From Protonemura montana (Eukaryota; Arthropoda; Insecta; Plecoptera; Nemouridae): a DNA stretch of 64,000 bases. Location: the NCBI GenBank assembly GCA_947568835.1, contig OX387605.1:13396418-13460417 (forward strand), in the 5' to 3' direction. The translations under genes were made by a program, and so were the position numbers. Below the pieces are notes generated by a model. The model did no database searches. It was not told the origin of the DNA and saw only the letters and a program-made list of their open reading frames with translations. The first letter of the stretch is position 1, and every line of letters begins with the position of its first letter. Positions 61,601-64,000 of this stretch are shown one piece after another.

Positions 61601-61965
61601 TCTACATCCCGTGCTGCATGCTTGTGATAGTGTCTTGGGTCTCGTTCTGGCTCGATCAGAACGCCGTCCCCGCACGAGTATCGCTCGGCGTCACCACCCT
61701 CCTCACGATGGCGACACAGACGTCGGGCATCAACGCCTCCCTCCCGCCCGTCTCCTACACCAAGGCGATCGACGTGTGGACTGGCGTTTGTCTCACGTTC
61801 GTCTTCGGCGCTCTCCTAGAGTTTGCGTTGGTCAACTACGCATCGCGCTCGGACATGCACCGCGAGAACATGAAGAAACAGCGAAGGCAGTGCGAACTGG
61901 AGCACGCTGCCTCGCTGGAGGCTGCTGCCGATCTGCTAGAAGATGGTGGTACCACATTCACGATG
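40631..61965 (+). CDS. GluCl: Glutamate-gated chloride channel (GluCl), all but the last exon(s)
   Basis: Exons 40631-40689, 44032-44144, one of three exon-3 copies, 56560-56629, 58021-58174, 59504-59586, 60112-60246 and 61535-61965 join in phase to 370 codons (371 or 372 with the other exon-3 copies). GluCl is an invertebrate-only Cys-loop channel: glutamate opens a chloride pore in the neuronal or muscle membrane, and avermectins lock it open. Visible are a signal peptide (residues 1 to about 20), the family start [15 protein letters not shown], the Cys-loop Cys161-Cys175, the second disulfide Cys220-Cys231 shared with glycine receptors, membrane segments at about 244-266, 274-293 and 305-327, and the anion-selectivity motif Pro-Ala-Arg at 272-274. 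TM3 Gly310, at the position linked to avermectin resistance in mites, is the normal Gly. The sequence stops at GGTTFTM in the cytoplasmic loop; TM4 lies past 64000. Confidence 0.97.
40690..44031 (+). other. GluCl intron 1
   Basis: 3.3-kb intron. It holds a GT-rich repeat at 41491-41518, a TATA-like sequence at 41952-41959 with no supported gene after it, and a GCGTC-dense patch at 43263-43456. Confidence 0.75.
43263..43456. repeat. GCGTC/GACGC-rich patch in GluCl intron 1
   Basis: Six or more copies of the pentamer spread over about 190 bases, the densest part at 43401-43456, some 0.6 kb before exon 2. It is clearly GC-richer than the flanking intron. Confidence 0.4.
44032..44144 (+). CDS. 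GluCl: GluCl exon 2 (N-terminal helix of the ligand-binding domain)
   Basis: Starts after the CTCTAAAG acceptor. It encodes Gly21 to Thr57 and the first base of codon 58: [20 protein letters not shown], then [12 protein letters not shown] with a possible N-glycosylation site at Asn55. Two further AGs lie just downstream (CAGCAG at 44039-44044), but only the AG at 44031 matches the phase of exon 1. Donor GTAAGT at 44145. Confidence 0.93.
45682..45695. repeat. Poly-C run, 14 bases
   Basis: Uninterrupted C run followed by CTCTCACCCACCCACCCCACC in GluCl intron 2. Confidence 0.95.
47996..48018. repeat. Poly-C run, 23 bases
   Basis: Uninterrupted C run in GluCl intron 2, the same length as the run in the hAT element at 14452. 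Confidence 0.95.
50072..50136 (+). CDS. GluCl: GluCl alternative exon 3, first copy
   Basis: 65 bases, encoding (Gly)[21 protein letters not shown]. The last base of exon 2 plus GC gives Gly, so the junction reads NGT-G-PAIV. Acceptor TCAATGTCAG, donor GTAAGT. It ends in phase 0 like the other two copies, so any one can join exon 4 (EYSVQL). The ISDIKM ending matches the commonest exon-3 form of insect GluCl. Confidence 0.94.
50191..50240. repeat. CT/CTAT microsatellite after the first exon 3
   Basis: Pyrimidine-rich simple repeat starting 55 bases after the first exon-3 copy. It ends with TCTCTATCTCTATCTATCT (50221-50239), a 19-mer found again exactly at 51678-51696. Confidence 0.9.
51136..51157. 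repeat. (AT)n microsatellite before the second exon 3
   Basis: 22 bases of alternating A and T, about 90 bases upstream of the second exon-3 copy. Confidence 0.95.
51249..51316 (+). CDS. GluCl: GluCl alternative exon 3, second copy
   Basis: 68 bases, one codon longer than the first copy. The exon 2 G plus AT gives Asp, then [20 protein letters not shown] and TM. Acceptor CACATCTCAG... AG at 51247-51248, donor GTAAGT at 51317. Ends in phase 0. Confidence 0.94.
51649..51698. repeat. CT/CTAT microsatellite between second and third exon 3
   Basis: Pyrimidine-rich simple repeat containing the same 19-mer as the one at 50221-50239. It lies about 330 bases after the second exon-3 copy. Confidence 0.9.
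52362..52432 (+). CDS. GluCl: GluCl alternative exon 3, third copy
   Basis: 71 bases, two codons longer than the first copy. The exon 2 G plus CG gives Ala, then [20 protein letters not shown] and YKM. Acceptor GCTCTAG at 52361; a second in-frame AG at 52355 would add two residues (Leu-Ala). Donor GTGAGT at 52433, phase 0. It is the most divergent copy (Thr-Met and Lys in place of Ala-Ile and Arg), but every diagnostic position of the family is kept. Confidence 0.9.
52433..56559 (+). other. GluCl intron 3
   Basis: 4.1-kb intron after the exon-3 cassette. It has a CT-rich repeat at 55577-55621 and otherwise AT-rich sequence. I see no fourth exon-3 copy in it. Confidence 0.75.
56560..56629 (+). 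CDS. GluCl: GluCl exon 4
   Basis: 70 bases encoding [23 protein letters not shown] plus the first base of the next Gly codon. It starts after TGTCGACAG and ends before GTGAGA. This stretch, with REQW and DERL, forms early strands of the ligand-binding domain and includes residues close to the glutamate site. Confidence 0.95.
56630..58020 (+). other. GluCl intron 4
   Basis: 1.4-kb AT-rich intron; nothing else is recognised. Confidence 0.85.
58021..58174 (+). CDS. GluCl: GluCl exon 5
   Basis: 154 bases. GC completes Gly103, then [40 protein letters not shown] and [10 protein letters not shown]. These are the best-conserved loops of the extracellular domain ([16 protein letters not shown]). 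Ends with CG of an Arg codon before GTAAGG. Confidence 0.97.
58175..59503 (+). other. GluCl intron 5
   Basis: 1.3-kb AT-rich intron ending in TTCCAATTGCAG. No other feature is recognised. Confidence 0.85.
59504..59586 (+). CDS. GluCl: GluCl exon 6 (Cys-loop)
   Basis: 83 bases. It completes Arg154 and encodes ISLTLS, then the whole Cys-loop: Cys161, [13 protein letters not shown], Cys175, and SLRMAS. The 13-residue spacing is that of the superfamily. Ends with T of the Tyr182 codon before GTAAGT. Confidence 0.97.
59587..60111 (+). other. GluCl intron 6
   Basis: 525-base intron from GTAAGT to TTCCTTGCAG, with a 16-base A run near 59661-59676. Confidence 0.85.
60112..60246 (+). CDS. GluCl: GluCl exon 7
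   Basis: 135 bases. AC completes Tyr182, then [38 protein letters not shown] and NSKTNT. It carries Cys220 of the second disulfide and loop-C neighbouring residues. Ends with the first G of Gly227 before GTGAGA. Confidence 0.97.
60247..61534 (+). other. GluCl intron 7
   Basis: 1.3-kb intron ending in CACATTTTCCAG; a CT-rich run is near 61384-61396. Nothing else is recognised. Confidence 0.85.
61535..61965 (+). CDS. GluCl: GluCl exon 8 (TM1-TM3 and start of the cytoplasmic loop)
   Basis: 431 bases encoding [18 protein letters not shown]1 ([20 protein letters not shown]...), the PAR motif and pore-lining TM2 ([17 protein letters not shown]...), TM3 ([19 protein letters not shown]...), and the loop segment rich in Arg, Gln and Glu ending EDGGTTFTM. 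The donor GTGAGA at 61966 leaves phase 0. Exon is GC-rich. Reading through the donor gives 42 more codons without a fourth membrane segment, so splicing onward is expected. Confidence 0.97.
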
Positions 61966-64000
61966 GTGAGAGAGTCGTGGCACAAAGAGATTCGTGGCTT
62001 GGCTGCTTGCATCCGATACACGAGTATCCGCCTTATCTATACACGAATGGCTCGGCTTTTTCATTGTAGGGTCCATCTGCTGTTGCTAGGATGACTGTTA
62101 GATGGATCTCTGCGAAATCTTCATTCGCTCTGTGTGGCTTGAAATCATTTTCGACTGTCGCAAGTACCTAAAGAAAATTAGAGCTGCAGAAAAGTCAATG
62201 AATGCACTCTGTCTGTTTCTTTCGAAACTCCTGCCTGAATGTGCATCGTCGGTTAGAAACCAAGCATCCATCTGTTTCATCGTGTGCTTGTTATCATTCA
62301 TCAAAAACTCATGCATCAGTGGCTGTCAAGGGCAGGGCAGAGTCATCGCTTTAATAACCTATCCATTTGGTAAAAGTTACTTCGAAAGTTTACGAATCAT
62401 TTTGTCGTTGTCCTGCATCACGCTGCATTTCCGCAGTGGTTGAAATTTTAGAATCATCTTCTTCACTCTACCCTCACAACTTTTCATGTTGACTGCAAAT
62501 CACCGTGCAATACGAACCCGTATCTTCTTAGAAGGCGCTCTAGATTGATGACTTCTAGAGTCTTTACCATGGCCAAATGGCTGTCCCTAGCTATGATACC
62601 CAAGGCACAAAATCTTCAGTTGCAATGTCGCACGTACACGCTAGAATTTCTAGATTAAGCTCGCTGTAGGCTTCTAGAGTTTTTATGAGCTGATCAAGCT
62701 GGGTAACTAGTACTGATGCTGACTCCTGGTGGCCGATTCCTTTGTCTTCTCTTCTTCAATTGCGTGTCCATGTACTGTTTTCTTCTTTGACAGAAAGCTG
62801 GCGCCGAGCGTCTTCAGTAAACGCTTTTACTGTGTTCATGATTTTGAAAAGCTTACGAGTTTGTCTAAAATATGCGACAAAATATATAGCCACCACAAAG
62901 AAAGTGGATAAGATCCAAAAAACTTTCATGTGAAACTTGGGGGATTAGGTAGTTGTCGAAAGCTTTATGGAATAATTCACCTTCGTCGATGTCACCTCAG
63001 CTACTGAATTATTTCAGAGAATCCCTGTTCGCGACTTGGGTCACCCAAAGTTTCAAAACCACCCTAGGTTCTCGACAAATATCTACTATCTTCGACAATT
63101 CTATGTTCAGACCTCTCTCGAGGAATTCGTCGAAATGTTGTCTTGTCTTGTCGTCGCCTAGGCACAGGAAGATCCGAGGGAAGTTCTTAAAAAGGCTGGA
63201 AACTTAAGGCCGCCAACGTTGCCTCTGACTGACAACCTCCCTCCAAGTGAATTACTAACAACCCTTCGGCAAGGTAGACGCCCTCTAATACCAAACACAT
63301 GGGAACGCTCGTGCCGGAATGGCTTTCTGTTGGAGTTTAATTTATCTCTGCTGTGTCGACGCTCGACGTCGCCGTCCAGAACGTCTAGGACGCCGATGTC
63401 GAGCGTCCGCAAGACACTGGCCAAACAAAACGCTTCCCTTGCAGCAAGTTACATCCAGCTCCTTCTTGATTACCACTCGAAGGATTTATTTTTCCTTCCT
63501 GAAGTAGGAAAATTTCGTATGTACGGAAACATAGCATTGAAAATCAGGTTAGCTGTCACAAAAAGTGTCACCGCAGATCAACCGTTGTCAATATCACTGC
63601 CAGTGTGTCTCAATGTGCCGCGATACAAACAACGAGTTACACTAGCAGTGGCAACCTTGCATGATCACTACCCAGGCATGAGGCACGTACGCAAGGAAAA
63701 CGTTTTGTTGCTCAGCCCTTGGTCACGTTACCACCCCTAACCCTTCACCAAACACTCCTCGTCTTTGTCAGTGCCACGTGAGTATCCGAAGCACGTGAGT
63801 ATTATGCTTTTGTGTGACAGTGGTGAATAGCAAATGCGTCACTACAAGAAAATGGCTTGCCACGATATCTATTAGTAACAAATACAAATATTGGAGCAAA
63901 GGCTAGATAGTATAAAACTGAAATTTTGCCAAAGTGTGCAAGTATTGGGTATGGACCCCAAAACGAACGGACCCAGATCAAAGGAGCGTTTCGAGCAGTA
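61966..64000 (+). other. GluCl intron 8 (runs off the window)
   Basis: At least 2.0 kb. I found no sequence resembling the expected next exon, so the TM4 exon lies further right. A broken minus-strand coding-like stretch occupies 62487-63203. Two E-box copies (CACGTGAGTAT) sit 17 bases apart at 63775-63785 and 63792-63802. Confidence 0.7.
62487..63203 (-). pseudogene. Unidentified broken coding-like remnant, minus strand
   Basis: In minus-strand order there are four open pieces in shifting frames: 63203-63012 (64 codons, with PRIFLCLGDD and IVDICREPRVV), 62996-62868 (43 codons, with ELFHKAFDNYL), 62929-62594 (111 codons with one TGA at 62758-62756; QLDQLIKTLEAYSELNLEIL), and 62615-62487 (43 codons, with VKTLEVINLERLLRRYGF). 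Composition and amphipathic, helix-like wording suggest a former protein gene or mobile-element product. Stops and frame changes argue against function, unless short introns are present. I do not recognise the family, and chance cannot be excluded. Confidence 0.3.

Noticed and set aside
61437-62069. 210-codon plus-strand frame
   Set aside because: It is the +1-frame shadow of GluCl exon 8; the overlapping frame encodes clear TM1-TM3 segments.
63219-63740. 173-codon plus-strand open frame near the right edge
   Set aside because: No known domain and no resemblance to the expected TM4 exon of GluCl; kept as unexplained.

Overview
This looks like nuclear genomic DNA of an arthropod, most likely an insect. 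The genes are split by GT-AG introns of roughly 0.1-13 kb, the DNA between them is AT-rich, there are arthropod-type mobile elements, and the protein families include an invertebrate glutamate-gated chloride channel. I cannot name the order or species. No bacterial operon structure, rRNA operon, CRISPR array or convincing tRNA gene is visible.

All four recognisable genes lie on the + strand. (1) 1-91 is the last exon of what looks like a C-type lysozyme. (2) 807-2289 is mannose-1-phosphate guanylyltransferase beta (GMPPB), complete in two coding exons (362 aa) with a 5'-leader intron. (3) 5311-16904 is an annexin of the insect AnxB9 type, six coding exons giving a 322-aa protein with four repeats. 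(4) 40631 to the right edge is the glutamate-gated chloride channel GluCl. It begins with a small signal-peptide exon, contains a cassette of three alternative copies of exon 3 (50072-50136, 51249-51316, 52362-52432), and then exons 4-8 running through the Cys-loop and the first three membrane segments. The last exon or exons, with the fourth membrane segment, lie beyond position 64000. The first 370 codons join in phase, as do the 371- and 372-codon alternatives, which strongly supports the exon model.

Between the genes, annexin intron 4 holds a nested insertion: a non-autonomous hAT DNA transposon (13027-14538, 12-bp terminal inverted repeats, perfect 8-bp target duplication) interrupted by a 5S-rRNA-derived SINE (about 13666-14094, with its own target duplication). 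About 17-40 kb contains the annexin 3' region and a long leader region for GluCl. It has two possible non-coding first exons (ends near 27180 and 35412), a Penelope-like hammerhead-type motif near 24.38 kb, and several GC-rich patches dense in the pentamer GCGTC/GACGC. Six long poly-C or poly-G runs lie at 14-48 kb. On the minus strand at about 62.5-63.2 kb, inside the last GluCl intron, there is a broken, coding-like stretch that I could not identify.

The genes do not form one pathway: lysozyme is a secreted antibacterial or digestive enzyme, GMPPB makes GDP-mannose for glycosylation, annexin binds membranes in response to calcium, and GluCl is an inhibitory neuronal channel and the target of avermectins. 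I found no clearly new biological system. The most informative items are the alternative exon-3 cassette and the nested transposons.
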